This document shows, one piece after another, positions 44,860-57,201 of a stretch of 64,000 bases of DNA. Position 1 is the first letter of the stretch. Every line of letters starts with the position of its first letter. The translations under genes and the position numbers were made by a program. This stretch comes from Rhizophagus irregularis (lineage: Eukaryota; Glomeromycota; Glomeromycetes; Glomerales; Glomeraceae), in contig NC_089458.1 in the NCBI RefSeq assembly GCF_026210795.1, positions 1,488,001 through 1,552,000 on the forward strand, read 5' to 3'. The notes below the pieces were generated by a model. The model worked only from the letters and a program-made list of their open reading frames with translations. It had not been told where the DNA came from and made no database searches.

Positions 44860-45870
44860 CTTTCTAAATACACAAAGTGTACTAAGTAGCAAATTTTCAA
44901 CTACCTTATGGCAGTTTACTAAAGGACCCACTAAGGCACAGTTTATAGCATTTAACCCACTCTAAGAGTCTAAATGAAATGACCATCTCCCATACTCCCA
45001 TAATACCATACTAGATTAGATGCATCTTAGTCATTTTAATTAAACATTTCAGTACAATACATCAAGTACAGTAAGGGTCTAAACTATTTTTAGTTCAAGG
45101 ACAATCAGTCTATACAGGCAAATATAATGGTACAAACATCTAAAAGACCTTTTATAGTAGTTTTAACTGGTATAATCTCATTTAAAGCTTACTACAGACC
45201 ACGATTATCATTTCAGCCTATTATAATTGTCAACTCCCTACTAATAATATAGTAGTGACTATTGGAACAGTAAGCTCTAAGGGTATAGAATCTCCCTTTA
45301 TTATAAGTGACTTACCTTAGTCACACAAGATTTATCAGCCAATATACCAAATATGTTAAGGAATCGAACCTCACTTCAGAACCTTATATATCTGTAAGCC
45401 AATAAACATCATAGTCAGCCTAAATCTATTAGAAGATAAATTACTGTAAAGACATTGCACCTAAGACTTTACTATTTATGAACTCCATCTAGTATGCGAA
45501 TCTCACAGTAAAGTTCAATACACCTTTAGTGGTATCGTAGAGTGATCACTAAGACAAAAATCCACTCAAGTAATATACAAGCAATGACTACCTAGATAGA
45601 ACAATTGGCTTACCATTACTTCAATCTCAGAACAGAGAACACTGTGATTCTCTATTAAAATGTATAGCTTAACTGTACATACTAATATACCATGATACAA
45701 TTCATATTAATCCTATGACTCCATTTCAATGATATGGTATGTTCATATGCAATAAAATTCAGTGCAGATTCTGTGATCAACCAGAATTGAACTTGTATCC
45801 TTATCATAATTAGACTTTACGAGAGGATTCATAAACTAAATAATAAACCAAGGGTGATCAACCTTTAATA
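44860..45870 (-). other. About 1 kb of less AT-rich, non-coding DNA of unknown nature
   Basis: This block is clearly richer in G/C than both flanks and has sharp edges, yet every frame is closed by frequent stops. The minus strand contains GGTTCGATTCC (45360-45370), identical to a tRNA B box, with a weak A-box-like TGGCTTACAG about 31 nt upstream. That spacing is too short for a normal tRNA and no cloverleaf was found. It could be an old LTR or other element, or a non-coding RNA gene. Confidence 0.4.
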
Positions 45871-46526
45871 ATATTTTACTATTTTATTAATTTAATAAAA
45901 ATTACATTAAATTTCATTAAATAAATAAATTTTTTAATATATACTATATATTTACTAGTTAAATAAATAAATAATTAATATAAATTAATATATTAATAAT
46001 AGTTTGTTTGTATGGTATATAAACTTAATATCAATAAAACATATATAAAGTTTGAACAAATTATAGCATTTAGAATATTTTTGGCATATAAAAGAAAATT
46101 TAAATTTTTTCAGCAGTTTTATCCTTTTTTACTGCAAAACGCATAAAGTTATAAAATAGGTAAAAATATATATAATAAATAATTTTAAGACTCTATAATA
46201 TATAAGAATTGTGATATAAATATTTAAAAAAAACAGAATTTTAATAAAATTATATAATAATTAATAATCAATAAATTTACTATATAAAAATTACTAAAAA
46301 TGAAAAAGTATGCATATATATAATTACACATAAATTTTATTTTTAATTTAATTAATAAAACTAATAATATAAAAAATATATTTAGTATTATTAAATACAA
46401 GTCAAACCAAATTGAACTGATAAGATCAATTTGATTTGACTAAAAGATTTTTAAATCATGATCTGATTCAATTCAACTTAACTATTAAATTGATGGAATC
46501 AAACTGATAGGATTGATTATACATAT
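45871..46526. other. Very AT-rich non-coding stretch with AACTGAT-type short repeats
   Basis: No gene. Around 46395-46520 short AATTGAACTGAT/ATCAATTTGATTTG motifs alternate on both strands, suggesting a decayed foldback. Confidence 0.4.
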
Positions 46527-46697
46527 TGCTCAAATTATTTTAGGCTGCTATAATTATAAGTAAAATTCCAAATTTAATTATAGCACTCCAAATTATTTTG
46601 GCACTTTACATAGTAAATTACATATAAACTGAATGAATTATAGCATTTATAACATTTCAAATTATAATTATAACATTTCAAAATAATTTGGACAGCA
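46527..46697 (+). mobile_element. 170-bp MITE, copy 1 of the CCAAATTATT family
   Basis: Ends TTGCTCAAATTATTTT and AAAATAATTTGGACAGCA are inverted. A clearly homologous copy lies inverted at 54213-54378, sharing the interior TATAATTATAAGTAAAAT and TACATATAAACTGAATGAAT. No coding capacity. Confidence 0.65.
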
Positions 46698-48077
46698 TAT
46701 ATAAAGTTGATAGAATTAATAAGCAAGTTAATAGAACTGATAAAAAGTTGATGAGACCAATATTAATGATTCCATCAGTTTGACTTGAAGGTTTAAATCA
46801 ATTAGTTTAGTTTGACTTTAACTTTAAATCAGACTAAATTAAATCATTAACAACACTAAATATATTTTTTTTTACATCTGCAATGTATTATATTTTTCTT
46901 TTTTGGTAATTTTTATATATTAATTATATCAATTATTTTTGATTATATACTTCTGCACAATAAGTTTAGGACTACCTTATTCTTATTTATATTAATAAAG
47001 TTTTATTTCTATTTATATAAGTTTTTTTATATATAAGATCTAGCATAAATAATAATTTTCATATATATAAATTGTTGATCTTTAATTATTAAATTTCTTG
47101 ATAACTACTAACTCAATTTTCATGAAATTTGAAATATAATTTTATTGTTAGCTAAACTATTAGAATTTTGTATTTATTTTACTGTAATTGGTTTAGTTAA
47201 AGAGTTGAACTTTATTTTGTATGATTTATAAATGCAAATATAGTAAGTTTTTATGTTTATTTAAAAAATTATAATACAAATTTTTTTTTAAAAAAAATAA
47301 ATTATATAAATAAGAATAAAACTTTATTAATATAAACAAAAATAATGCTTGCCTTAAACTTATTGATAGATGATGCATTTATTTCATTAAAATTTTTCAT
47401 TTTTTAAAAAATCCTGGTATGAGACTTTATGTATTTATTATATATTATAAGAAACTTTTATACTATACATATTTTTAACTGCTTTACAAATTTTCTTAAT
47501 ATATCAAAAAAGATTTAGAATATCATTTTTGATTTTATATATAATATATTATAAGGATGTGATATAATGTAAATACAATAAAAAATAAACTTTTAAATTA
47601 AATTATAATTTAATATTTTAATTATTTTAATTAAATTTTTAAAAATAGTTTTAATATAATATAATAAAAAAAATAACAATATTTGTTATTATTAAACTAA
47701 TGAAATGTATATAAAAATATTTATAAATTAAAGTTAAATATTTTTTTATTAGTTTAATAATATTATATAAATTTAATAATTAATAGTATTTGATTTAAAG
47801 TTACTTATCTAAATTTCTTCAGAATTCTATATTTAATTTTATTAAAATTTTATTATGGTTTTATTATAGTTTCAGTAAAATTTTAGTAATTTTAGCAATT
47901 ATAATAGATTTTATTAAATTTTACTTTCTTAAAGTTTTTATCAACTTTCCAATAAAACTTTAACTATTTTAGCATCTCACCAATGCAATTTGCCAAAATC
48001 TTTAATATTTTTAATAATTTTAATTTGATTTATTAAAAATTTTGAAAATATATATTATATTAAGAATTTTTCTAACC
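46698..48077. other. AT-rich non-coding stretch
   Basis: Nothing gene-like is visible; homopolymer and TA-rich throughout. Confidence 0.5.
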
Positions 48078-48195
48078 ATCACCAGGGGTGATGATTACCA
48101 GTAACTGAAATTATTACAATCGGCCAGTATTAAAAAAATATAGTGCTGATAAAATTTGATAATTCTGGCCAACAGTGATGATCACCTCTGGTGAT
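48078..48195. mobile_element. 118-bp foldback element (ATCACCAG family)
   Basis: Begins ATCACCAGGGGTGATGAT and ends ATGATCACCTCTGGTGAT. Related termini occur at 63603-64000. Each end is itself a small palindrome. Confidence 0.6.
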
Positions 48196-48442
48196 TTGAA
48201 GTAAAAACCTTATATTAAATATATTATATTTTATTATTTCAGTTATTAATAACTTTTGAATTTATATACATATCTGCCGATTTGTGGAATTTGCCAATCA
48301 TCAGTTATGTGGCGCAGTACTGATTAAAATCAATCAAAACCTGTTCCTACATAAGAAAAAATGTCAAAAAATATATAAAAAAACTTTTAAGACACTCCCC
48401 AAAATATTCTTCTCAATGCTAGAAACAGTACACCCCTCTCTA

Positions 48443-49896
48443 CAGCGAACCTCGATATAGCGAATAACATGATATAACGGATCATACAGTGTGGTACCGA
48501 TTTTAAATATGAAAAAAACCTTGATATAACGAAGTTTACTATTTATTTACCGTATAACGTAGTATGAAGTAAAGTGTGTGAATTTCTTATATAAAAATGC
48601 CTCTCAATATAACGGATTTTTTTTATAACGAATTTTTTTCAGTTATAACGAAGAATTTCTTTATAATTAAATGTAATTATTAATAAATATTGATGCATTA
48701 TGACATTAAATATCACCCCTGTGTTTTATATTTAAATTATGGATCAGGGATTGTATCGGGATCGTATCGGGATTAATAATTCTGGCTATTTTATTTAATA
48801 TTTAGGCAGAATTACATTAATTTACATTAATTCGGTTGTATTAGGATTCGATGTGAATTGTTATTAATTTATATTTATCGCAGGGGGTAAGGACACTTTC
48901 TAGTTAAATTAATATATCATTAATAATTTATTTATTATATAGTCAGTTATTGTTAAACGCGAGCTATAAGGAATTATAATAAACATTTTTATATAGAACA
49001 ACCGGGAAGACGTTACTATAATAAAAAAATAAAAAAAGAACATTAGTAAATGTTCTTAAACGAAATTAAAAGAAAAAATTGAGTTGTCCCACTTACTTCG
49101 ACGTTCGTTCATTTCAAGTCCCTACAATAAAAAAAAATAAAAAAGAATATTAGTAAATGTTCTTAAACGAAATTAAAAGAAAAAAATTGAGTTGTCCCAC
49201 TTACTTCCATTATCAAGCATCCATTTCGAATACAATAAAAAAATAAAAAAGAACATTAGTAAATGTTTTTAAACGAAATTAAAAGAAAAAAATTGAGTTG
49301 TCCCACTTACTTCATTCCCAAGCGTCATTTCGAAGTCCCTACAATAAAAAAAATAAAAAAGAACATTAGTAAATGTTCTTAAACGAAATTAATAAAAAAA
49401 ATCGAGTTCCCCACTTACTTCATCTCGAGCCGTCCATTTCGAAGTCCAGGAAGTTTCCTACAATAAAAAAAATAAAAAAGAACATTAGTAAATGTTCTTA
49501 AACGAAATTAATAAAAAAAATCGAGTTCCCCACTTACTTCTTGTCTCAAGCGTCCATTTCGAAGTCCAGGAAGTTTTCTACAATAAAAAAATAAAAAAAG
49601 AACGTTAGTAAATGTTTTTAAACGAAATTAATATAAAAAACCCCCAGTTCCCACTTACTTCTCATTCTAGGCATCTATTTTGAAGTTTAGAAAGCACCCC
49701 TATAAAAAAAAGATTAAAAAAAATGTTAAATTATCGGTAATCAGATCAACAAGTCACATGATCTGTATAACCGATATTCCTATACCGAAGAATTCATTAT
49801 ACAATACCGAATAATTCGTTATAGTGTTAACAAAGTTGCTTATAACGAAGTACTGATCAGCTGGAACCTAGGGTTCATTATATCGAGAGGGGACTG
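48443..49896. mobile_element. 1.45-kb pogo-like non-autonomous element containing a mini-exon array
   Basis: Ends CAGCGAACCTCGATATAGCG and TATATCGAGAGGGGACTG, flanked by TA (48441-48442 and 49897-49898). Subterminal ATATAACGAA motifs repeat on both sides, typical of pogo/Tigger-type termini. The right end CTGGAACCTAGGGTTCATTA closely matches the right end of the small element at 62435-62606, so both belong to one family. No transposase is visible; the interior holds the tandem mini-exon array. Confidence 0.6.
49017..49710 (-). repeat. Tandem array of six mini-exon plus intron units (minus strand, period 106-121 bp)
   Basis: On the minus strand six GTAAGTGG donors lie at 49658, 49537, 49418, 49310, 49204 and 49096. 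Each is followed by a near-identical intron of about 80 nt with palindrome arms AAGAACATT/AATGTTCTT around TACT (branch-like TACTAAT), a T-rich tract and a TTGTAG acceptor; one acceptor (near 49231) is mutated. Exons between them are about 25-40 nt, with the core GGACTTCGAAATGGACG. The exons at 49419-49457 and 49538-49577 can read KLPGLRNGRL in one frame, but not all units stay open. The array lies inside the pogo-like element. Confidence 0.7.
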
Positions 49897-49898
49897 TA

Positions 49899-50689
49899 GA
49901 AGGAGTTTCTAGAAAAAAAAGGAAAAAAATATTATAAAAGTTAGTTTATTAAAAAAACAAAAGAAAAACTTTACAAAATTCAGAATATTTAATGATTTAA
50001 TGAAAAAAAAATAACTGAAAAATAATTAATAATAAATATCAAATAGATTTTAATTAAACAACTAATCAATATATAATCTAAATTCGCTAAAACATTATCA
50101 TTATTAATATTTAGAGTTATTTATTTATTGAAAGATTTTTTTGAATAATTTTGCTTTCTAAATAAATTTTTTCTATAAACTATAAAAAAAAAAACAGCTC
50201 CAAGTTGTATCTAATATAAAATAATTACAAATATACTCGCAAAAATTCTCAATTTACTTGATGTAAAAACTGTTTGAAAAGTTGATGGGGGAGTTGATGA
50301 AAAGTTTAATAGGAAGTTTACGAAAGAAAAAAAAATTTTTAATGCTACTTTTTGTTGAAATAATTTTTTAATATCTGTCATATGATCATGTAGTACAAGT
50401 GTAATTACTTTTGCAAAACTTAATTTACCTAATTTTTATTAAATTATTATCAATTTTGTTAATTCTGCAGATTGGCAAATATGATATAAATTATATAATA
50501 AAAAAGTACTACTAATATTTTTTTTAATTAATTAATTTATAACTTTAACTTTTTATATATTTTAAATATCTATTATAAAGATTTAATTTGATACTAATAT
50601 TATCTATATTTAATAACTATTATTTAAGATTCTATTAATATTCTTAAGTTTATAAATATTTTTAAATAATTGTATTTAGACTATTTGTA
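49899..50689. other. AT-rich non-coding stretch
   Basis: No open frames or element ends recognised. Confidence 0.5.
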
Positions 50690-51043
50690 CACTAGTGTGC
50701 GAAACACGGATCACGTGTTTATCATACTTTTCCGGTGATCTACATAAAATTTCCTTTTTTGGAATTTTGTGTAACGAATTTTCATTTTTACTGAGAATCA
50801 AAATTGCCTTTTTTGGGTTGTGTAACGTTACTCCAGTATCCAAAAATGGAAATTCGGGTAAATTTTGGCTGGAATTATAAATTTGGCCGAAATTATAGGG
50901 CGCGACATATAATATGTGACAAATAAGGTTTTTCTTACTGAAAAAATTCAAGTCCCTAAAATAAATAGTAAAAATGGAAAACTAGAAGGGTGTGACATGG
51001 GTGACAGATTAAAGTCACGTGACCCGTGTTTCGCACACTAGTG
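50690..51043. mobile_element. 354-bp mariner-like MITE with TA duplication
   Basis: Near-perfect termini CACTAGTGTGCGAAACACGG and CCGTGTTTCGCACACTAGTG, flanked by TA (50688-50689 and 51044-51045). The interior is more G/C-rich than its surroundings; open frames inside are on both strands and fortuitous. Confidence 0.85.
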
Positions 51044-51045
51044 TA

Positions 51046-51772
51046 TTTTAAGAAATTTTCTTGTATTTAATAGTAATAAAAATTATTTACAAATAAACTA
51101 TTTTAAATATATAAAAATTTCTTATAAAATAATTAGTATTTTTTACTTAATTTTAATACCTATTAAATTTTTATAGATTTTTTTAAATATAAATATAAAA
51201 ATAGTGATATATTTTCAATAATATTGCATTTATTATTATTAGAAAATAAATAAACAAATAGATTATTTTGCAATTAGTTTAATATATATTATAGGTAATA
51301 ATATATATTATATTATATTTAATATAAGCTATTTTTTTTCTATTAGATTTAACCACCAATTAAATTATTATATTTATAAATTACATAATTTTATTAAGTG
51401 TAATATAAATTTTAACTATTACTTTTTTATTGCTTTTTTTATTTATTTATATAATATTATTATATTATAAAAGGTATTTAATTGGTATTAATTAAATAAC
51501 ATTCAAAATAAATTTATATAAGATGATTATCAAAAGGATTATATAAATTATTCATTTAGATTTTTAATTTTTTAATTTAAATAAAGGCTGTAATATTTAT
51601 TATATAATATCTATTTATTATAAGTTTATAATTTTTACTTTAAATAGTTCTGAAGCTTTTAAAATTTAATTATTTTTTTAAAAGTTAAGAAATTTTAAGT
51701 ATTATAACACAAAAAATAAGTAAATTTTTTTTTTTGGATCAATCAAAAAAAAATGAGTTATACAAATGTTTA
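51046..51772. other. Very AT-rich non-coding stretch
   Basis: No gene or repeat boundary seen. Confidence 0.5.
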
Positions 51773-52541
51773 TCCCTTAAATAGTTTTGCCAGCAAATTT
51801 GCCTGCAATTTTTTAAAATAAATTTATATCCAAATATAAAGTTTGTCAATATGATTTGGATTATCCTATAATTTTGCAGCTATATTGATCTACATTTTTA
51901 GTATCAATTGTATAGTTTTGATAGGTGGTTAATGACCGCTAATCACCAAAATTAGTTACAAATTAATCTCAAAAAAATAATATCAGAATTTTTATATAAT
52001 AAATTGATTTTCTTTAACATAATATTCTGCTTCATTACAAAGCATTTTAATATATTTTTTTATTTTTATTATGAAACTTCATACTTTAATGAACAAAATA
52101 GTGATGATAAAATTTAATTTTATGTATTTTTTACAAGTTCACAAAAATAATTCTATTTTTAGAGTTCTATGTAAAGTCAAAATGCCACTTCTAAACATTA
52201 AAAATCATCATAACAAAAGTTGTTCTTCATAGAAAATTTTACATATTCTATTAAACTTTAATATAGCTGCAATCAAATTCCAATAAGATTGTCAAAGTTA
52301 AATGCAAAATTTTTCAAAATTTTTTGTCATTTAAAAAATACAACTTTTGACCAATGGTCAATCTTCAATCTTATAATATGTAATTAATAAATAATGATTA
52401 TTGTCACATAAATTATAATTTAAGCTCTTTGCGAAAAAAAATTTTATTAAAATAGCTTTATTTTTCATAAAATTAGATGAGAACTGAATTTTCAGTAAAA
52501 TTGCAGATAAATTTGCTTGCAATATTTTACCGTTTAAGGGA
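51773..52541. mobile_element. 769-bp MITE with TA duplication (TCCCTTAAA termini)
   Basis: Ends TCCCTTAAATAGTTTTGCCA and CCGTTTAAGGGA. Complementarity extends about 45 bp inward (AGCAAATTTGCCTGCAAT with TTGCAGATAAATTTGCTTGC). Flanked by TA on both sides. No coding capacity. Confidence 0.65.
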
Positions 52542-52555
52542 TAATATATTTATTT

Positions 52556-52582
52556 TATATTATATATATATATATATATATA
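52556..52582. repeat. (TA)n microsatellite
   Basis: About 13 TA repeats directly beside the preceding MITE. Confidence 0.8.
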
Positions 52583-52663
52583 ACCTTTCAAATTGGAAAC
52601 TCTGATTACTGATTATATAAAACATTTTTTTATAAAAGAAAAAATTTTATTTTTTTTAAAAAA

Positions 52664-53395
52664 TATGGCTTATAATGATAATAACAACACTCAAATAAAT
52701 TTGAAAAAAATACAAGAAATTATTACCAGAAAAAAAGTTTTTTAGTTTAATAGAAATTGGTTCTAAAATTTTAAAAAGTCAATTATAATAAATATATATC
52801 AGACTTTAGCAGAACGTTTTGAAATTAGAGATACTAAAACACTTTAATATAAGTCTTTATAGTAAATTTGAAAATAGACATGTAAAATTGAGACTTACCA
52901 ATGGTGACAAATATATAAACTTTATATTTATTTTGCTAGAATTCTTAGACTTTTTTTAAGTAAGAAATTTATAACTTTAAAAAAAAAGTCACCTAACTCC
53001 AATATGTCAATAAATTTAGCTAATTAGAAATTAGTTTCTTCATATTCATTTCCAATCAATATGGAAATTTTTGAAAATAACACGCATTAATTACAGAATA
53101 AGTTTGTTAAAATACAAACAAAATAAGGCTATACTATTTATTTCAAAAGAAAAGAACTACATGATAACTTTTGCTATGAATACCTGAAGATAGCCAGCTT
53201 AATTTGCCTATTCCTATTAGACATAAATGATTACAAAATAACATCACTTCAAAGAATCCAAATAGTGGTAGTAATAAGTTTAGCAAGTCTATTAATAAAC
53301 TTAAATTTCAGCAATATGTATTAGAAAAGATGATTTTAACAATTATTACTGAATATAAGCTTATGTTCAAGAAATAATATCTGCAAAATTGTTAT
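52664..53395 (+). pseudogene. Possible decayed coding region, unrecognised
   Basis: Begins ATGGCTTATAATGATAATAA (MAYNDNNNTQINLKKIQEII), then stops. Later blocks read TLAERFEIRDTKTL and KLKFQQYVLEKMILTIITEY. Many stops and frame changes separate them. Protein-like composition is the only support. Confidence 0.25.
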
Positions 53396-53439
53396 CTATA
53401 ATATCCCTTTCAAATAGATCCAAATTTAAATATTTAATT

Positions 53440-53739
53440 AGGACCCCGGATATCTAATATAAAGGTCATAATGGACTTTTGGCCAAAAACACCCCTTTTT
53501 GCTGAAACTCAAAAAATCGTTTTTTGTAAATATCTCAGCATCCAGTAATTCAATTTTAATGAACTTTTTTTTATTATTTTGTAGCCCTCATTTAGCTCTA
53601 CAATTTAAAAAAAAGTTCATCAAAATTGGACCACTGGATGCCGAGATATTTACAAAAAACGATTTTTTGAGCCCCTGAAAAATGGGCCAATCTGCCGAAA
53701 GTGTGACTTATGACTTGTTTTGGAGATATCCGGGGTCCT
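53440..53739. mobile_element. 300-bp palindromic MITE, AGGACCCC family, perfect 8-bp target duplication
   Basis: Inverted ends AGGACCCCGGATATCT and AGATATCCGGGGTCCT. The interior is a near-complete palindrome (AAAAAATCGTTTTTTGTAAA with TTTACAAAAAACGATTTTTT). Flanks ATTTAATT (53432-53439 and 53740-53747) are identical. It is the best-preserved relative of 2734-3028. Confidence 0.9.
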
Positions 53740-53747
53740 ATTTAATT

Positions 53748-54212
53748 ATCTTAAGATTTAGGTAATATTTTGGCTATAAAGAATTTTTAGCAACAAAAAA
53801 CTCTGTAAAAAAAAACTAATTAATAAGTAAAGAAAAATTCTAAAAACTAAATTTCTATCTACTATTATAAATAAAAATAAAATAAAATAAAAGAAATTAA
53901 ACTTTTAATTTAATCAAACTAACAGTTTTCTGATTGTTTATAATCTGTCCATTAATTTTGGTACAATTTTCACTAAAAGTTCTTCTTTTTATTTATTTAA
54001 CTTTCTGATTGAAAGGTCTTCTTGTACTATTATTTTTTTTATTTTACATTTTATATCTTATTTGCATATATTTAAAGAAATTTAATTAACATCTGTAATA
54101 CTAAGATTCTTCTTGGAGAATTTCACAAAACTTTTGAAAGTGTTATTATTCTTGCTTTATTCTTAGATCTTTTGTTGAATTTTAAGGAAATGTAATAATA
54201 TCAATTTATACA
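53748..54212. other. AT-rich non-coding stretch
   Basis: No gene visible. Confidence 0.5.
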
Positions 54213-54378
54213 TACTGCCCAAATTATTTTGAAATGCCATAATTATAATTTGAGATGCCATAATTCATTCAGTTTATATGTAATTTACTATATAAAGTGC
54301 CAAAATAATTTGGAATGCCATAATTAAATTTGGGATTTTACTTATAATTATAGCAGTCTAGAATAATTTGGACAATAT
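54213..54378 (-). mobile_element. MITE, copy 2 of the CCAAATTATT family
   Basis: Inverted relative of 46527-46697; ends ACTGCCCAAATTATTTTG and GAATAATTTGGACAAT. Confidence 0.65.
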
Positions 54379-54612
54379 ATATATCAATTATATAACTTAT
54401 TTTTAATATTAAACTTTCTATTCATTAGATTATTTAAATTCTTCTATTTTTTTAGATAGAATATGATTTTATAGAATTCTGAAGAATATATATAATACTG
54501 GAATCCAATTTTATATAAATTTATTATATAATTTCTTAATATATTATATAATTAAAATTGTATAATTAAATAGCAGTTATGTAAAAAGTCAGATTTTTAT
54601 TTGTATAATAAT

Positions 54613-55147
54613 TAGGGATGCCAACGGTCAGTTTGGTTCGGTTTCGGTTTTAAAACTGCAGTTTTCAGCTGAAACCGAACTGACTGCAAAACCGACCGAT
54701 AAAACCGAATTGCAAAACCGATTGCAAAATTACTGCAAAATTGAATGAACTAATGTTAGAAAGTGTTAATTATAATTTTATTTGATAATATTCCTTAAAA
54801 TTATAATTTTTTTTTTACGATAATAATGTCAATTTTGCGATTTTTTTCAGCAGAACAAAAAATCACGTGATCGACGCATAAAAAATTTTCTTATTATTTC
54901 AAAAATAAGAATACTATATATATAAATAAACACCAAAATCATAATTTTTAATAGTATTCTCAATATAATTAACGAAAGAAACATTTTTTTCTTTTAGAAT
55001 ATATGATCAACTGATCAGTTTTTTTGTCGGGTTTTTTTATATATAAAACCGACGGTTAACCGGTCGGTCTGTGGACTGAAACTGAACCGTAACCGAACCA
55101 ATAAAAACTGGTTATAATCGGTTATAACCGAACTTTTGACATCCCTA
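54613..55147. mobile_element. 535-bp hAT-like MITE with 8-bp target duplication
   Basis: Ends TAGGGATGCCAACGGTCAGT and ACTTTTGACATCCCTA are inverted over TAGGGATG. Flanks ATAATAAT (54605-54612 and 55148-55155) are identical, though in simple AT sequence. Subterminal regions are dense in AACCGAA/TTCGGTT repeats, with AACCGGTCGG near the right end. TAGGGATG-type ends and 8-bp duplications are typical of hAT elements. Confidence 0.8.
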
Positions 55148-55155
55148 ATAATAAT

Positions 55156-57000
55156 AATAATTTTTACTATAAGATTTTCATTTTATATTAGATTTTTTTT
55201 TTATATATATTTAAAATATTTGAAATTTTTAAAGTTTTTTATTTTATTTAAAAAATTTTTAAGATACTTTTAATAAAGAGTTTTTTTATTTGTTTTAAAT
55301 AACATTTGAAATATTTTTTAATAAAAATTTTTTTGTTTGTGAAGTTTTTAAGAGTTCATTTGAAAACATTTTTTTAAAATTAAAAAAAATACATTTTATT
55401 ACATATCTTAGTATTACCTCTTTTTATTAAAACTTAAAAAATTGTTTTTTGCAATTTTTCAGCATTTAGTAGTCCAATTTTTCCTTTAAATTGTAGAGCC
55501 TAATGAGTGCCAATTAACAGTAATATTTTTAAATTTTTAAAAATTTGTTTTTTAATTGATTTAAAATAAAAGGATTAAATTGTATTTTTACTTAAAGATT
55601 TTAAAAAATATTAATGTAGTAAAGTTTAGTAATATTTAAAATATAATTAAAAAGTCAGATTATCAATTAGAAATAAAAGATTGATTAAAACTAAAAATCC
55701 TGTCTGAAAATCGTTGTTTAATAAGATTGTATATTTTAATTTTATATTCTAATTCCATATACTACAATACAAGCCTAAATAAGGATGTATAATTAAACCC
55801 TCCCCCCGTAATTTTTTTTCGCGTGATCAAATAAAATAAAGATCGACATACCTAATACATACTGCTAAATGCTAATCTGCCAATCCGTACAATATAATTG
55901 GATAAATAGCCAAGCCTTTTGTAATAAATATATTCTTTGTTTGCTATAACTGATAAAGAAAAAATAAATTAAAACCCCTTTATTTACTTTCATTCTGTAA
56001 CGATTTTAAATGGGTAAATGATAATTTTGGTATTAAGGTTTCCGCGTTACAAGTTTGTTTTAATTTAGATAATTTCAGTTCACAACGAAAAAAATAAAGA
56101 TTCATAGATGAAACATGAAACAGGGTTCAAAATGAGGATCAATGAAGTGATTTTCAACGAAATCATAGAAGAGGTTTTTTGCCCATTTTTTATTTAAAGT
56201 TGATTCTTTGTGTTTTGTGTTTTAAAAAGTTGATGTTATGACTTATGATTCATACTTCATATGACAGTCATATTTGAACAATGAAATGCATATACACCAA
56301 TCAAAAACTGCAAAATTACATAATACGTAAATTAAACATCTTTTTAAGGATATTTTTTAAAAAAAATCTTTTAAAAAGAGGTTGCTTTAAAAAAAACAAA
56401 CACGATACGAAATGATGCTATACGAAAACATGAATAGCCGAATTTCGGTAATACATCGGTAGTACAAAACCGACGACCGAACAGGAGGCATCTGTGCGAA
56501 CACACATATTTTTGTGTCAAGTATTAATTTTCTATATTTGATTTAATTAAACTTTCTTCAGTTTAGGATTATGATCTCACCTTAATGCTTGCGTAATGAT
56601 AAGGATTAACAATTATCGTTAATCCAGGTGTGATTTGTTTTTTCCTAGTGAGAAAATCATCATTTCCTTGTAGAGAAAACAATAAAAAAATTAAAAAAAT
56701 TTCAAGTTTCAGAAATCCGAGACGTTGGAGTATTTTATTTATAGTTCATAATGTGAATAAGTATATATGTAATGAAATACAGGTTTTAAAATATAATAAT
56801 TATTGATAAAAAAGGTATGATGGCGGGGGAGTAAAAAAAAAATATAAATAATAAATACATTAGTTAATATTTTGATAAAAAAAAACAAAAAAAAACTGAG
56901 ACTTCTTTTTTCAAAAAAAAAAAAAAAAATTATCTTCCTTTTTTTTTAAAAAAAATATTTCGTTAAAACAAAATTTTCGTTTTTTTTTTGAGAAAAAAAA
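55156..57000. other. AT-rich non-coding stretch
   Basis: Contains a fragment (about 55427-55520) of the AGGACC-family MITE interior (TTGTTTTTTGCAATTTTTCA, then TTGTAGAGCC). The rest shows no gene; the short inverted segment GGATTAACAATTATCGTTAATCC lies near 56600, here described as a 10-bp-arm hairpin. Confidence 0.45.
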
Positions 57001-57190
57001 ACGTTTTTTTACAAAAATTCAAACAAAAAAATACATCATCGTCTTTTTTTTTACAAAAAATTCATCGTCTTTTTTTTTACATCGTTTTTACAAAAATTTT
57101 CTTATAAAAAATTCATCGTTTTTTCTTACAAAAATTCATCTTTTTTACAAAAATTCATCGTTTTTTTGTTATAAAAAAAATTGGAATAAT
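57001..57190 (+). repeat. Tandem TTTTTTACAAAAATTCATCG-like repeat before the SMR gene
   Basis: About nine imperfect units of T-run, ACAAAAATTCATCG. It ends about 10 nt before the start codon and so probably lies in the 5' UTR or promoter of the SMR gene. Confidence 0.65.
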
Positions 57191-57201
57191 ATTTTTTAAT
57201 A

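Noticed and set aside
45300-45400. tRNA gene on the minus strand
   Set aside because: The B box is exact, but no acceptor or anticodon stem can be formed and the A-box spacing is too short.
50676-50951. Open frames on both strands inside a MITE
   Set aside because: They lie within the exact boundaries of a TA-flanked palindromic element and show no motif.
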